From Bacteroidota bacterium (GTDB lineage Bacteria > Bacteroidota > Bacteroidia > Flavobacteriales > Weeksellaceae): a stretch of 64,000 nucleotides of DNA. The notes beneath the pieces are model-generated. The model ran no database searches, was not told where the DNA came from, and was given only the letters and a program-made list of their open reading frames with translations. The translations under genes and the position numbers were made by a program. The number at the start of each line of letters is the position of its first letter. Position 1 is the first letter of the stretch. The DNA is taken from NCBI GenBank assembly GCA_023423715.1, contig JAFAFC010000036.1, positions 42,862 through 106,861 of the forward strand, in the 5' to 3' direction. This document shows positions 17,212 through 25,763 of the stretch, piece after piece.

Positions 17212-17811
17212 TTTTATTCCTTGATCGTTTAAAATCAACTGGATATTTTTAAACGTATTTGGGAAAACCTGATTTCGAATTTGATCTTCATCCAGCCATT
17301 GCACATCGGTAATACCTTCTTCCACTTGCGGAACAGGATTTTCGGTTCCAAAGAAATCCATTTTAAACCAATGCGTCATTTTCAAAACTTGATCACCATT
17401 ACGTTCGGTATAAACGTGGTAGGTTGTCGTAATAAAATCTTTCAATTTAATATTCGTTAAAAGCGTCTCCTCCGCAACTTCGCGCACAGCCGCTTCTTCC
17501 AGAGATTCTCCTTTTTCGATCTTACCTTTGGGGAGATCCCATTTGCTTAAACGATAAATGAAAAGAATTTTATTTTCTGAATTTCGCACGATTCCACCAG
17601 CGGCTTCAACGATTCTAAAAAGAGATTTGAAATCGTCCCAAATCACATCAGTATGCGCTCCATACAGATTTATATCGGTAGTCGAGGTGTTTTGTAGTTG
17701 ATCAATAGCCATTTCTAGCGAGTGCGTCCCATCAAATTGTATGTGTTTTGCTGCATCAATACGATCTTTGCTCAAAGTGAGTCTTTTTTCATTAATAAAA
17801 ACTTTATACAT
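17209..17811 (-). CDS. NUDIX hydrolase
   Basis: 200 residues. The Nudix box GKIEKGESLEEAAVREVAEE (about residues 115-134) fits Gx5Ex7REUxEE exactly, so a metal-dependent hydrolase of a nucleoside-diphosphate derivative is secure; the substrate is not. The N-terminal 65 residues (ending near the GGIVRNSENKILFIYR strand) form an extra domain that occurs in flavobacterial homologues. The start shares a short divergent promoter region with the SRPBCC gene. Confidence 0.88.
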   Translation of the reverse strand: MYKVFINEKRLTLSKDRIDAAKHIQFDGTHSLEMAIDQLQNTSTTDINLYGAHTDVIWDDFKSLFRIVEAAGGIVRNSENKILFIYRLSKWDLPKGKIEKGESLEEAAVREVAEETLLTNIKLKDFITTTYHVYTERNGDQVLKMTHWFKMDFFGTENPVPQVEEGITDVQWLDEDQIRNQVFPNTFKNIQLILNDQGIK

Positions 17812-17836
17812 TTGTAGGGCTTTTGAATATTAGATA

Positions 17837-17844
17837 CAAAAATA
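17837..17844 (-). promoter_or_regulatory. -7 element of Nudix promoter
   Basis: TATTTTTG on the minus strand, 25 bp before the start at 17811, within the 38-bp divergent gap. Confidence 0.5.
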
Positions 17845-17849
17845 TAAAA

Positions 17850-18236
17850 ATGAATTTAGAAGGAAGAAAAATAGTCGTAAATAAATCGGTTGTCGAACTT
17901 AAAGAATTGTTGAAAAAACCTCAAGATTACGAGCAATTGATGCCAGAAAGCTTACAGAAATTCGAAGCTCGTGAAGACGGTTTTAAATTCAGCTTGAAAG
18001 GAATGCCGGAAATTGCTTTGAAAATCGAAGATGTTACCGATCAACAAGTTGTTTTAAAATCAGCAAGTTCAAGTTTGGATTTTGCTTTGACAGGAACGAT
18101 GAATCCTGTTTCTGAGCAACAAACCGAAGTTCAGTTATTGTTTGAAGGAAAGTTTAATCCATTTATCAAAATGATGGTGGAAAAACCGCTTCAGAACTTC
18201 ATTAACTCGTTAACCGATCAAATCGAGAAACTTTAA
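17850..18236 (+). CDS. SRPBCC-like small protein
   Basis: 128 residues from the ATG at 17850; nine extra codons from a TTG upstream cross the promoter region and are not needed. The pattern NKSVVELKELLKKPQDYEQLMPESLQKFEARED, then alternating beta strands and a long C-terminal helix (MMVEKPLQNFINSLTDQIEKL), is that of a START/SRPBCC helix-grip fold that could hold a hydrophobic ligand. No catalytic residue is evident and the role is unknown. Confidence 0.75.
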   Translation: MNLEGRKIVVNKSVVELKELLKKPQDYEQLMPESLQKFEAREDGFKFSLKGMPEIALKIEDVTDQQVVLKSASSSLDFALTGTMNPVSEQQTEVQLLFEGKFNPFIKMMVEKPLQNFINSLTDQIEKL

Positions 18237-18242
18237 AATAAG

Positions 18243-18269
18243 AATCCTGCAATGAGCAGGATTTTTTTT
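18243..18269. terminator. bidirectional terminator
   Basis: An 8-bp perfect stem (AATCCTGC at 18243-18250 with 18256-18263) and T8, between the convergent SRPBCC gene and anmK. Confidence 0.8.
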
Positions 18270-19314
18270 ATGCAATGACACCAGTAGAATGATCTTCGGA
18301 ACTTCCCGTTGCAGTTGATAAAACGTTGACTTCATTTCGAAGTTTGAGTACGCCCATCAAAGCGAATATCAAGGCTTCTTTGTAATCGGTTAAAATCGGT
18401 GAACCTATTTCTAATGAAGTATTCGTTTTCTTTTCGATGGATTGAATCAAAAATCGATTGTACGCGCCGCCGCCGGTACACAAAATCTTTTTCAACTGAA
18501 ATTGATTGATAATTTTCGCTATTTGAATAGCGCAATGTTCTGTAAATGTTGCTAAAGCATCTTCAGATTTCAAACCTAATAATAAAGGAAAACAATTCTC
18601 TTGAACCCATTCTAATCCTAAAGATTTCGGCGGATTTTGAGAATAGAATGCTAAATCATTTAACTGAGATAGAATTTTAGGTTGAATTACGCCTTTTTCA
18701 GCAAGTTTTCCATCTTCATCAAAGTCTTTTCCCAATTGATTCGCAAAATGGTTTAAAACAATGTTTACGGGGCAAATATCAAAAGCGATTCGCTCACCAG
18801 AATTTTGAAAGGAAATATTCGAAAATCCACCAAAATTAAGACACGCATCGTAATCGGAAAATAGCAATTGATCTCCAATAGGAACGAGTGGAGCTCCATT
18901 GCCACCTTTTAACACATCTTGAGTTCGGAAATCATAAATCACAGGAAGTTTGGTGACTTCTTTAATCGCACGACCATCTCCAATTTGCGTGGTAAATTTC
19001 AAATGTGGCTGATGAAAAATCGTGTGCCCGTGACTCGCAATAACATCAACGTCTGATATGTGATTTGTGTTGATAAACTCTAAAACTTGACTTCCTAAAT
19101 AAAATCCATAATCCGAGTGCAATTTCATTAAATCCATCGCTGAAAAATGAATTGCATCTTTCAAATTGGATTTCCAATCCGATGAATAGGGAATTGTTTG
19201 AGCTTTTAAAATTTCAAAACTGCATGTGGAATCGTAATCGAAACGAACATAGCAAATATCTAAACCATCCAAGCTGGTTCCCGACATTAATCCTATGGCG
19301 TGGTAGGTTTTCAT
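18268..19314 (-). CDS. anmK: anhydro-N-acetylmuramic acid kinase
   Basis: 348 residues. GLMSGTSLDGLD at the N-terminus is the AnmK phosphate loop, and GAPLVPIGDQLLF and CTGGGAYNRFL are the other family motifs. It phosphorylates 1,6-anhydroMurNAc, opening the ring to MurNAc-6-phosphate in recycling of peptidoglycan fragments. It sits 17 bp downstream of lptC in a three-gene envelope operon. Confidence 0.93.
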   Translation of the reverse strand: MKTYHAIGLMSGTSLDGLDICYVRFDYDSTCSFEILKAQTIPYSSDWKSNLKDAIHFSAMDLMKLHSDYGFYLGSQVLEFINTNHISDVDVIASHGHTIFHQPHLKFTTQIGDGRAIKEVTKLPVIYDFRTQDVLKGGNGAPLVPIGDQLLFSDYDACLNFGGFSNISFQNSGERIAFDICPVNIVLNHFANQLGKDFDEDGKLAEKGVIQPKILSQLNDLAFYSQNPPKSLGLEWVQENCFPLLLGLKSEDALATFTEHCAIQIAKIINQFQLKKILCTGGGAYNRFLIQSIEKKTNTSLEIGSPILTDYKEALIFALMGVLKLRNEVNVLSTATGSSEDHSTGVIA

Positions 19315-19331
19315 GGATAAAAGAACAGAAT

Positions 19332-19919
19332 TTATTTCCCAAATTTAGGAATATCTCCTGAAGTAGGCATTTCTCCGTGATTATTATAGAATGTATATTC
19401 TGAGAAATCATCATTTGCAATCATTCCATTAACTCCAATAAGTGTTCTTCCAACATTATCTCGCACAAAAACAGTGTCTTTTGTGTACATTTTCTTTTTA
19501 TTGCGATCCCAAAAGATGGTTTGAGTAGCGAAAGACGTTCCTTCATTTGTTAAAATTTTCACATCACCTTTGGCTTCGTAAAAATTCTTTTTCTCGAACA
19601 TAATGGCGTGATTTGCCCAGATTTTTCCTGGAATTTCGGGTTTTTTCTTATCAAAATATTCCAGATAAATACCTTTTTTAGCAACGACGTAAGGTGAGTC
19701 AATATGAGAGAATTTTTCAATAATAGGAGCTTTAAATCGCAAGCTTACTCGTCCCGAATCATGCTGAATAATGTTCGCATTGAAAATAATCTCCGATGCA
19801 AAATTTGTTTTTTGCTTAGAGTCATCCTTTACCTCGGCATCATCACATGAGGTAAAAACAAAAAATACAGCGCAACACAAGATTGCAGCCGTATTTTTAT
19901 ATGGTGAAAATTTTATCAA
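19332..19919 (-). CDS. lptC: LPS export ABC transporter periplasmic protein LptC
   Basis: 195 residues from a TTG at 19919. No ATG is available: the open frame offers TTG at 19961, which overlaps the upstream gene by 38 bp, an ATT, or TTG at 19919, 4 bp after the upstream stop. The last gives a normal lipoprotein signal (IKFSPYKNTAAILCCAVFFV, then FTSC). The soluble part has the LptC beta-jellyroll pattern, with RVSLRFKAPIIEKFS near the start and IWANHAIMFEKKNFYEAKGDV in the middle. LptC takes lipopolysaccharide from LptBFG to LptA. Followed by anmK. Confidence 0.8.
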   Translation of the reverse strand: MIKFSPYKNTAAILCCAVFFVFTSCDDAEVKDDSKQKTNFASEIIFNANIIQHDSGRVSLRFKAPIIEKFSHIDSPYVVAKKGIYLEYFDKKKPEIPGKIWANHAIMFEKKNFYEAKGDVKILTNEGTSFATQTIFWDRNKKKMYTKDTVFVRDNVGRTLIGVNGMIANDDFSEYTFYNNHGEMPTSGDIPKFGK

Positions 19920-19923
19920 TTTT

Positions 19924-21195
19924 TTAATCGTATTCTGTCTTTCTGAACCAAAGATCAGCAAAGTTTAATCCAATCTTAAAGTTAACGAAAGTTTGGTTAA
20001 TTAAATTATTTTGTATTGTTCCTCTTTTTCCAAGCTCTAAACCAAGATCAACATAACTCATACGGTTGATATTTGAGTTTGCAAATGGAAGAGAAGCACC
20101 AACGGTCAATGCATATTCGTTGATGTTTTTGTTGTTCAGTTGTAAGTTTCCTTTTTCGTAATAAGCTCCAAAACGATAGATTACTCTTGAGAAATAATTT
20201 CTAAAGTTATTGTAATTCGGCAAATACCAACCACCGGCAGAAACTCTGTACGAATCTTGGTAGTTAAAAGGTTTTCCTAAAAACTGAATATCTTGTCCTT
20301 TTTTGAAATCAAACTGAGTTGAAGCAAACCATTTTGCATCATGACCATAACCAACTCCTAATGAACCTTGCATTGGAATTAAGTTTTTGTCTTTACTCTT
20401 TGTTTCTTCAATAACATTTTCGTTGAAACGATCTTCGCTTGTTACGAAATAATACGTTGAGTTTTTATAACGCGTTTCCATATCTCCGGTTGTTCCGAAA
20501 GTATAGGTAGCTCCCAACGTTAATTTACGATCATTTTCGTATTTCTTTTGATACACCGCACCCGTCGTAAAGTTGAATGCTTTGATAACGTTTGTTGTTT
20601 CAAAACCATTCACCAAATCTGCATCAGTAAACGAAATCTCTTGTTTATCACTTAATTTTCCAAAATAGAAATTGGTGCGGAAACCTAATGAAAAATTCGG
20701 GTTAATTTGGTACGATAAAGCTCCCTGTACATTAGAAAGTGTTCCGTTTCCTGAAAAACGATTGACTTTCGTTGTCCCATCAACATCTTGCGAACTTACA
20801 ATTTCATACGCTTTCGAGCTATACGGCTGATATCCCAAACCAAATTTCACTTTCTTAGCCAATGGAAATGCCATTGAAATGTTAGAAAGGTAAGTAGAAT
20901 GTTTTGTTGATTTGGTATCTAAATAATCCGTTTTGAAATAGTTATTTTCATTGGTTGCCTCGATCGTAAACGATGTTAAACCAAAATTTTGGTTGGCAGC
21001 TGGATTAGAAAAATTAAACTTGTTGTTAAAGTCATTTACATACGCTGTGGAAACTCCACCCATCGCAGAAATGTCCACTGTATTGTCATATTTTACATCA
21101 CCAATTCCAAATGCAGCGTACGGAGAGTTTCCTATAGTTTGCGCGTTGAGGAAATACCCCGCTGAAATGAATGACAGCACTACGATTTTTTTCAT
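19924..21195 (-). CDS. outer-membrane beta-barrel protein, function unknown
   Basis: 423 residues. The signal peptide (1 to about 18) ends in NAQ. The rest is made of alternating amphipathic strands with many Tyr, Phe and Asn, the look of a FadL/OmpP1-like barrel; the start of the mature region (YAAFGIGDVKYDNTVDISAMGG) resembles the N-terminus of PorV/PorQ-type flavobacterial barrels. First gene of the run to lptC and anmK, so a link to envelope biogenesis is possible, but I cannot assign a role. Confidence 0.75.
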   Translation of the reverse strand: MKKIVVLSFISAGYFLNAQTIGNSPYAAFGIGDVKYDNTVDISAMGGVSTAYVNDFNNKFNFSNPAANQNFGLTSFTIEATNENNYFKTDYLDTKSTKHSTYLSNISMAFPLAKKVKFGLGYQPYSSKAYEIVSSQDVDGTTKVNRFSGNGTLSNVQGALSYQINPNFSLGFRTNFYFGKLSDKQEISFTDADLVNGFETTNVIKAFNFTTGAVYQKKYENDRKLTLGATYTFGTTGDMETRYKNSTYYFVTSEDRFNENVIEETKSKDKNLIPMQGSLGVGYGHDAKWFASTQFDFKKGQDIQFLGKPFNYQDSYRVSAGGWYLPNYNNFRNYFSRVIYRFGAYYEKGNLQLNNKNINEYALTVGASLPFANSNINRMSYVDLGLELGKRGTIQNNLINQTFVNFKIGLNFADLWFRKTEYD

Positions 21196-21341
21196 TCTTT
21201 ATTTAAAAAATTGAGTGGCAAATATCTAAAAATATTAGGACTTTTGAAAGTAACATTGGTTAAAGTTTGTTAAGTACTTCAAATTCCTAAAATATTCTTG
21301 ATTTTCAAAGGTCTATTTTCGGGATTCTAGGGTAATTTTCC

Positions 21342-21349
21342 TATTTTTG
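21342..21349 (+). promoter_or_regulatory. -7 element of holB promoter
   Basis: TATTTTTG, ending 6 bp before the ATG at 21356; this predicts a near-leaderless mRNA. Confidence 0.5.
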
Positions 21350-21355
21350 AAGAAT

Positions 21356-22483
21356 ATGAATTGGGACGAAATTATTGGTCAGGATGATCTGAAAAAGCAG
21401 CTACAGCAAAGCATTGATGACACTAGAGTAGGGCAAAGTTATCTTTTTGTAGGACAAGAAGGTCACGGCGTTCTTCCCTTAATTTTGGCGTTTAGTCAAG
21501 AAATCCTAAAACGTGAAAATCCGACCGCCGAACACAAGATGGAAACCTTAAATCACATGGATTTTCATTTTAGTTTCCCTTCATATGTTGTAAATGGTAA
21601 AAATTTAAGCGAAAATTTCATTGCTGAGTTTCGAGATTTGGTTTTAGAAAACTCGTATTTCAGTATTAATGATTGGGGCGAAGTAATTGGTGTTGAGAAG
21701 CAATTAAGTATTTCCGTTGCTGAAATGAGCAGCATTATGGAAAAAATGACGCTTAAAAGCTACGAAGGTGGACATAAAATATTGGTGATTTGGCGAGCCG
21801 ACAAAATGAATACGGAATCCGCAAATAAATTCCTAAAACTCCTAGAAGAACCACCGCAAAAAACCCTAATTTTCTTAACAGCAGAATCTTTAGATGGTTT
21901 TCTACCAACGATAATTTCAAGAACTCAAGTTTTTGAAATTCCTAGAATTGCAGATGATAAAATTAGAGAAGGTCTGGATAGTTTTGTTGATTTAAATGAA
22001 AATCAAAAAGAAACCATTGTTCATAAAGTTCAAGGAAATTGGAACGACGCTTATAAATTAGCAATACACGATCCTGCCGGAGAAGAATTTGAAGATTATT
22101 TTATTAAGTGGGTTCGCGATGCCTTTATGGTGGTGAAAAATCCGTCTAAATTGAGAGAAATCATGCAATGGGCAACGGAAGTTTCTAGTTGGAGTAAGGA
22201 AAAGCAAAAGAAATTTTTAGAATATTGCGGTGAAATTTTCAGAATGGCTTTATTTCAAAACTATGCTGCTGAGAATTTAGTTTATACTAAAATTGATGAG
22301 CAAAAATTGAAGTGGGAAAAGTTTGCGCAATATATTCACGGAGCCAATATTGAAGATATTTTAACCGAATTAAGTACGGCAAATCTTCATATAACCCGAA
22401 ATGGAAATGTGAAAATAATTTGGACGGATTTAGGCATTAAAATGTCTCGATATTTGCATAGACCAGCCGCATCGAAAGCATAA
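21356..22483 (+). CDS. holB: DNA polymerase III delta' subunit (clamp loader)
   Basis: 375 residues from the ATG at 21356; a TTG three codons earlier lies inside the -7 element. The N-terminus (WDEIIGQDDLKKQLQQSI) and the SANKFLKLLEEPPQKTLIFLTAES block with ISRTQVFEIPR are typical of delta'/gamma. The P-loop region (YLFVGQEGHGVLPL) lacks GKT, as expected for delta', which does not hydrolyse ATP. It opens and loads the sliding clamp. The stop overlaps the next ATG by 1 bp. Confidence 0.9.
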   Translation: MNWDEIIGQDDLKKQLQQSIDDTRVGQSYLFVGQEGHGVLPLILAFSQEILKRENPTAEHKMETLNHMDFHFSFPSYVVNGKNLSENFIAEFRDLVLENSYFSINDWGEVIGVEKQLSISVAEMSSIMEKMTLKSYEGGHKILVIWRADKMNTESANKFLKLLEEPPQKTLIFLTAESLDGFLPTIISRTQVFEIPRIADDKIREGLDSFVDLNENQKETIVHKVQGNWNDAYKLAIHDPAGEEFEDYFIKWVRDAFMVVKNPSKLREIMQWATEVSSWSKEKQKKFLEYCGEIFRMALFQNYAAENLVYTKIDEQKLKWEKFAQYIHGANIEDILTELSTANLHITRNGNVKIIWTDLGIKMSRYLHRPAASKA

Positions 22484-22893
22484 TGGAAAACGAAAAGTAT
22501 ATAGCAAGAAAAATTTGCGCTTGCATCATAGATTATACTGCTATACTAAGCATTACTTCATTATTTATTTTTTTATTTGGAGAAAAGTCGGAAGACGATG
22601 TTTATAGTGTAACAGGAATTAAGTCTTTAGTTATTCCATTAATTTGGTTCTTGGTTATTTGTTGTACTGAGTTTTTTCTTGGTGCGACTTTGGGAAATGC
22701 TATTTTTAATCTAAAACCAGTTGATGAAAATACAGAAGAAAAAATCACTTTTAAACAATTCATCGTTAGACGAGTTCTTGATCCTATCGATTTATTTTTC
22801 TTTGGTTTAGTAGGTTTTCTTTGTATAATAAATACCGAAAAAGGGCAGAGGCTAGGTGATTTGGTTGCCAAAACAAAAGTTATCAGAAATTAA
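22483..22893 (+). CDS. RDD family membrane protein
   Basis: 136 residues, with about three hydrophobic helices. The family's Arg-Asp-Asp pattern is present in adapted form: ARKICACIIDYTAI at the N-terminus and RRVLDPIDLFFFGLVGF near the C-terminus, followed by QRLGDLVAKTKV. Function unknown. It starts in the stop codon of holB and is translationally coupled. Confidence 0.8.
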   Translation: MENEKYIARKICACIIDYTAILSITSLFIFLFGEKSEDDVYSVTGIKSLVIPLIWFLVICCTEFFLGATLGNAIFNLKPVDENTEEKITFKQFIVRRVLDPIDLFFFGLVGFLCIINTEKGQRLGDLVAKTKVIRN

Positions 22894-22913
22894 TAAATAC
22901 TCATATAAATAAA

Positions 22914-22943
22914 AAACCTTCGAAAAAATCGAAGGTTTCTTTT
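22914..22943. terminator. bidirectional terminator
   Basis: A 10-bp perfect stem (22914-22923 with 22929-22938) with flanking A and T runs, between the RDD gene and rplI. Confidence 0.85.
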
Positions 22944-22960
22944 TTAGTATGTGATAACTC

Positions 22961-23479
22961 TTATGCTTCTTCAGCTGGAGTTTCTTCAACTTTTTTAGGA
23001 GCAGGAGCTGCTTTAGGAGCAACTTCAACTGGTGCATCAGATACGATATCGAATTCGTAGTTGTACTCAACATTTCTGTGAAGTCTGATAAGCGCAGCAA
23101 ATTTACCTGTTCTCTTAATTGTGTTACCAGGGATTTTGATGTATTTTCTGTCGATATCAACACCTGCTTTAGCCAATTCTTCAGAAAGGTTTGCGTTGTT
23201 GATAGAACCGAACAATTTATCACCAGTTCCCACTTTAGTAGCGATCGTGATAGAAGTTTTCTTCAATTGCTCAACTTTAGCGTTAGCTTCAGCAACCAAT
23301 TTAGCTTCTTCTTCTTTTCTAGCTTCTAAAGTAGCTTCTAGAGCTGTTTTATTTTTAGGTGTAGCCAAAACTGCAATTCCTTGAGGGATTAAAAAGTTTC
23401 TTGCATAACCTGGCTTTACGTTTACTGTATCAAACTCAAGTCCTAAGTTTTCTACGTCTTTTTTTAGGATAATTTCCAT
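22961..23479 (-). CDS. rplI: 50S ribosomal protein L9
   Basis: 172 residues. The N-terminal rRNA-binding domain (MEIILKKDVENLGLEFDTVNVKPGYARNFLIPQ region) and the long connecting helix are standard. L9 is normally about 148 residues; here a C-terminal tail rich in Ala, Pro, Glu and Lys (about residues 150-172) is added, as seen in other flavobacteria. Third gene of the rpsF-rpsR-rplI operon, but separated from rpsR by 166 bp that contain an inverted heptamer array. Confidence 0.97.
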   Translation of the reverse strand: MEIILKKDVENLGLEFDTVNVKPGYARNFLIPQGIAVLATPKNKTALEATLEARKEEEAKLVAEANAKVEQLKKTSITIATKVGTGDKLFGSINNANLSEELAKAGVDIDRKYIKIPGNTIKRTGKFAALIRLHRNVEYNYEFDIVSDAPVEVAPKAAPAPKKVEETPAEEA

Positions 23480-23495
23480 TTTGTTGTTGTCTTGT

Positions 23496-23574
23496 TTAGA
23501 TTTTAGAAGTTAGAGGTTAGAAATTAGAAGTTAGACCTTAGTCTGCTATCTAAAATCTAATGTCTAGTATCTAA
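23496..23574. repeat. inverted heptamer array between rpsR and rplI
   Basis: Seven 7-bp units of the form TTAGANN run from 23496 to 23544 (TTAGATT, TTAGAAG, TTAGAGG, TTAGAAA, TTAGAAG, TTAGACC, TTAGTCT). After GC come four units of the form NNTCTAA from 23547 to 23574, the reverse complement of the first type. The RNA of the ribosomal operon could fold into a long imperfect hairpin here. Similar low-complexity arrays are common between genes in this phylum. Confidence 0.85.
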
Positions 23575-23645
23575 AACAGTTAGAATTTATAATAATTTAT
23601 TCAGCAACAAAAGAAGAGATTGCTCTCTTCTTTTATTAATTTTTC

Positions 23646-23948
23646 TTATTTCAAAAGGTCTGCTACGTAAGGTAGTAAAGACAAATGTCTTGCTCTTTTA
23701 ATCGCTGCAGAAACTTTTCTTTGGTATTTCAAAGATGTACCTGTATATCTTCTTGGTAAGATTTTACCTTGCTCGTTAACGAACTGCAATAAGAAATCAG
23801 CATCTTTATAATCTACATGCTTAATTCCGTATTTTTTGAATCTACAGTATTTCTTTTCAGTTTTTGTATTGATATCAAGTGGTGTAAGGAACTTTACTTC
23901 AGATTCTCCACCAGCTGATGCTTGTTTTGCCATATCATCGATTGCCAT
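23646..23948 (-). CDS. rpsR: 30S ribosomal protein S18
   Basis: 100 residues, with the S18 core KYCRFKKYGIKHVDYKDADFL and the basic AAIKRARHLSLLPYV C-terminus. S18 forms a heterodimer with S6 in the small-subunit platform. It follows rpsF by 28 bp. Confidence 0.97.
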   Translation of the reverse strand: MAIDDMAKQASAGGESEVKFLTPLDINTKTEKKYCRFKKYGIKHVDYKDADFLLQFVNEQGKILPRRYTGTSLKYQRKVSAAIKRARHLSLLPYVADLLK

Positions 23949-23976
23949 AACTTTAAATGTTTTTAAGGGTTAATAA

Positions 23977-24318
23977 TTAAGCTTTAGCTGATTTTAATTT
24001 TGCTCTTCTTGTAACAGCATAATCTACAGCGTGCTTATCCAATTTTGTAGTAAGGTAACGGATAACTCTTTCATCACGTTTGAAAGCAAGTTCTAGTTCC
24101 GATACAACAGTTCCTTCACCTTTGAATTCGATCAAAGTGTAGAATCCGTTCTTTTTCAATTGGATTGGGTAAGCTAATTTTTTTAGTCCCCAGTTTTCTT
24201 TAGCAACGATTTCGCAATTGTTAGCCTTTAAAAGGTCTTCAAATTTTTTCACTGCTTCCTCCACCTGAGCATCAGATAGAACGGGAGTTAAAATGAAAAC
24301 AGTTTCGTAGTTGTTCAT
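23977..24318 (-). CDS. rpsF: 30S ribosomal protein S6
   Basis: 113 residues, starting MNNYETVFILTPVLSD, with the GLKKLAYPIQLKKNGFY and DERVIRYL segments of S6. First gene of rpsF-rpsR-rplI; a TACTTTTG promoter lies 34 bp upstream. I looked for the S6:S18-binding leader motif but could not draw a convincing one in this short leader. Confidence 0.97.
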   Translation of the reverse strand: MNNYETVFILTPVLSDAQVEEAVKKFEDLLKANNCEIVAKENWGLKKLAYPIQLKKNGFYTLIEFKGEGTVVSELELAFKRDERVIRYLTTKLDKHAVDYAVTRRAKLKSAKA

Positions 24319-24352
24319 AAGGTTTAATATTTAATATAAATAATTCGAGGTG

Positions 24353-24360
24353 CAAAAGTA
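24353..24360 (-). promoter_or_regulatory. -7 element of ribosomal operon promoter
   Basis: TACTTTTG on the minus strand followed by C, the form typical of strong ribosomal-protein promoters in Bacteroidota. Confidence 0.65.
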
Positions 24361-24404
24361 CATCAATTTTTCCTTTTGCACAATAGAAATTCGAAATAAT
24401 GCAT

Positions 24405-25748
24405 TTATTTCCGCAATTCTCGGAGAAATCCCAATTTCAGTTCTTCGTAAAGAGAATGTCGACTCACTAAAATTGAAGCTAAAGATGATACCATTCCGGC
24501 CAACATTAAGTAGAATATTAATGAATGTCGATCCGTCATTTCTAATACAATAATCGCTGATGTAAAAGGAGCTCGCGTGATTCCTGTAAGAAAAGCAACC
24601 ATCCCACAAAGTACAATAACATTGGTTTCTTGAGGCGAAAGTTTAATAATTCCGCTAATCACCGAACCAATACTTGCACCTGCGGAAAGGGCAGGAGCGA
24701 AGATTCCACCTGCGCCACCAGATGTAAAAGCCACAGCTGGACCAACCATACGTAAAATCGGAACATACCAATCTTCTTGTTTATTATCGGTGAATAAAAT
24801 TCGTTCCATAATTTCCTTACCCGAACCTAAAATTTCATTATTCAGAAAAAAGGCGATACATGCAATAAACAAGCCTGAAAATGCAAGAAAAATAATATTG
24901 GCTTTATCTGTTTTAAGTCGCTTTTTCCACTTATTAATTTTAAGCATTATCACCGAAAGTTGACTCGCTAAAATTCCGCATAAAGAAGCAACAAGAATCG
25001 CTGGAAAGATGATACTGATGGAAACGTCGTGCGTTTTTGGATATCCTAAATAAAGATACGAACCTGCTAGCGTTTGAGCCGTAAGTCCTGCAACGATAAC
25101 CGCTGTAAACAAAGCTGTTTTGAAGTAATTGATATGCGTTTTGGCTAATTCTTCTACCGCAAATACAATTCCACCCAAAGGCGTGTTGAAAGCCGCCGCC
25201 AAACCTGCCGCCGCGCCCGTCATAATCATATTTTTCTTAGAAATTTTCGGCCACCAAGACGGAAGACGTTCATTCACAGCACGAAAAACAGAACCCGCGA
25301 TTTGAATTGTTGGACCTTCACGACCCACAGCGCCACCGCCCATCACTAATATCACCGAAGAAAGAATCTTCAACAATAAAATCTTAATGCTTAGTAATTT
25401 CGAAATTAAATAATGTTCTTTCGGATTGGCTAATTCAACCGCTGCCATCACTTGTGGAATCCCACTTCCTTTGGCGTAAGGTGCTGCCTTTCGGATGATG
25501 TACCATGACAAAACAAAACCTGTGGGCGCCATAATGAAGATCATCCAATTGTTCCATGCTAGGATAAAATGTAAGGACTTTTCGCCCCATTCGAAGATTT
25601 TCGCATACATCACCGCAAAAAAACCTGTAATCACCGAACCAATCCAGAAGGGAATCGCTTGAAGCAAATTGTGTTTCAAACGTTCATTTCGAATATTATC
25701 AAATGATTTTTTTAAGCTTTTTCGAATGGCAAATACGATTTTCTTCAT
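24405..25748 (-). CDS. ClC family chloride channel/transporter
   Basis: 447 residues with about ten membrane helices. All three anion-path signatures are present: GSGIPQV (about residues 95-101), GREGPTIQIAG (about 142-152, with the gating Glu) and the GGIFAPALSAGA segment. Whether it is a channel or an H+/Cl- antiporter cannot be settled by eye. No C-terminal CBS domains. It lies 15 bp downstream of the acetyltransferase gene. Confidence 0.93.
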   Translation of the reverse strand: MKKIVFAIRKSLKKSFDNIRNERLKHNLLQAIPFWIGSVITGFFAVMYAKIFEWGEKSLHFILAWNNWMIFIMAPTGFVLSWYIIRKAAPYAKGSGIPQVMAAVELANPKEHYLISKLLSIKILLLKILSSVILVMGGGAVGREGPTIQIAGSVFRAVNERLPSWWPKISKKNMIMTGAAAGLAAAFNTPLGGIVFAVEELAKTHINYFKTALFTAVIVAGLTAQTLAGSYLYLGYPKTHDVSISIIFPAILVASLCGILASQLSVIMLKINKWKKRLKTDKANIIFLAFSGLFIACIAFFLNNEILGSGKEIMERILFTDNKQEDWYVPILRMVGPAVAFTSGGAGGIFAPALSAGASIGSVISGIIKLSPQETNVIVLCGMVAFLTGITRAPFTSAIIVLEMTDRHSLIFYLMLAGMVSSLASILVSRHSLYEELKLGFLRELRK

Positions 25749-25763
25749 CTATAAAAATGGATA

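Noticed and set aside
21356..22483. HolB as a degenerate pseudogene because the Walker A motif lacks GKT
   Set aside because: Delta' subunits naturally lack a functional P-loop; the frame is intact and the gene is the expected length.
23496..23574. The heptamer array as a CRISPR array or an IS end
   Set aside because: Units are 7 bp without spacers and there are no cas or transposase genes nearby; inverted arrays of this kind occur widely between genes.
24319..24352. An S6:S18-binding leader RNA before rpsF
   Set aside because: The leader is only about 30 nt and AT-rich; I could not draw the expected stem and CCG-bearing bulge.
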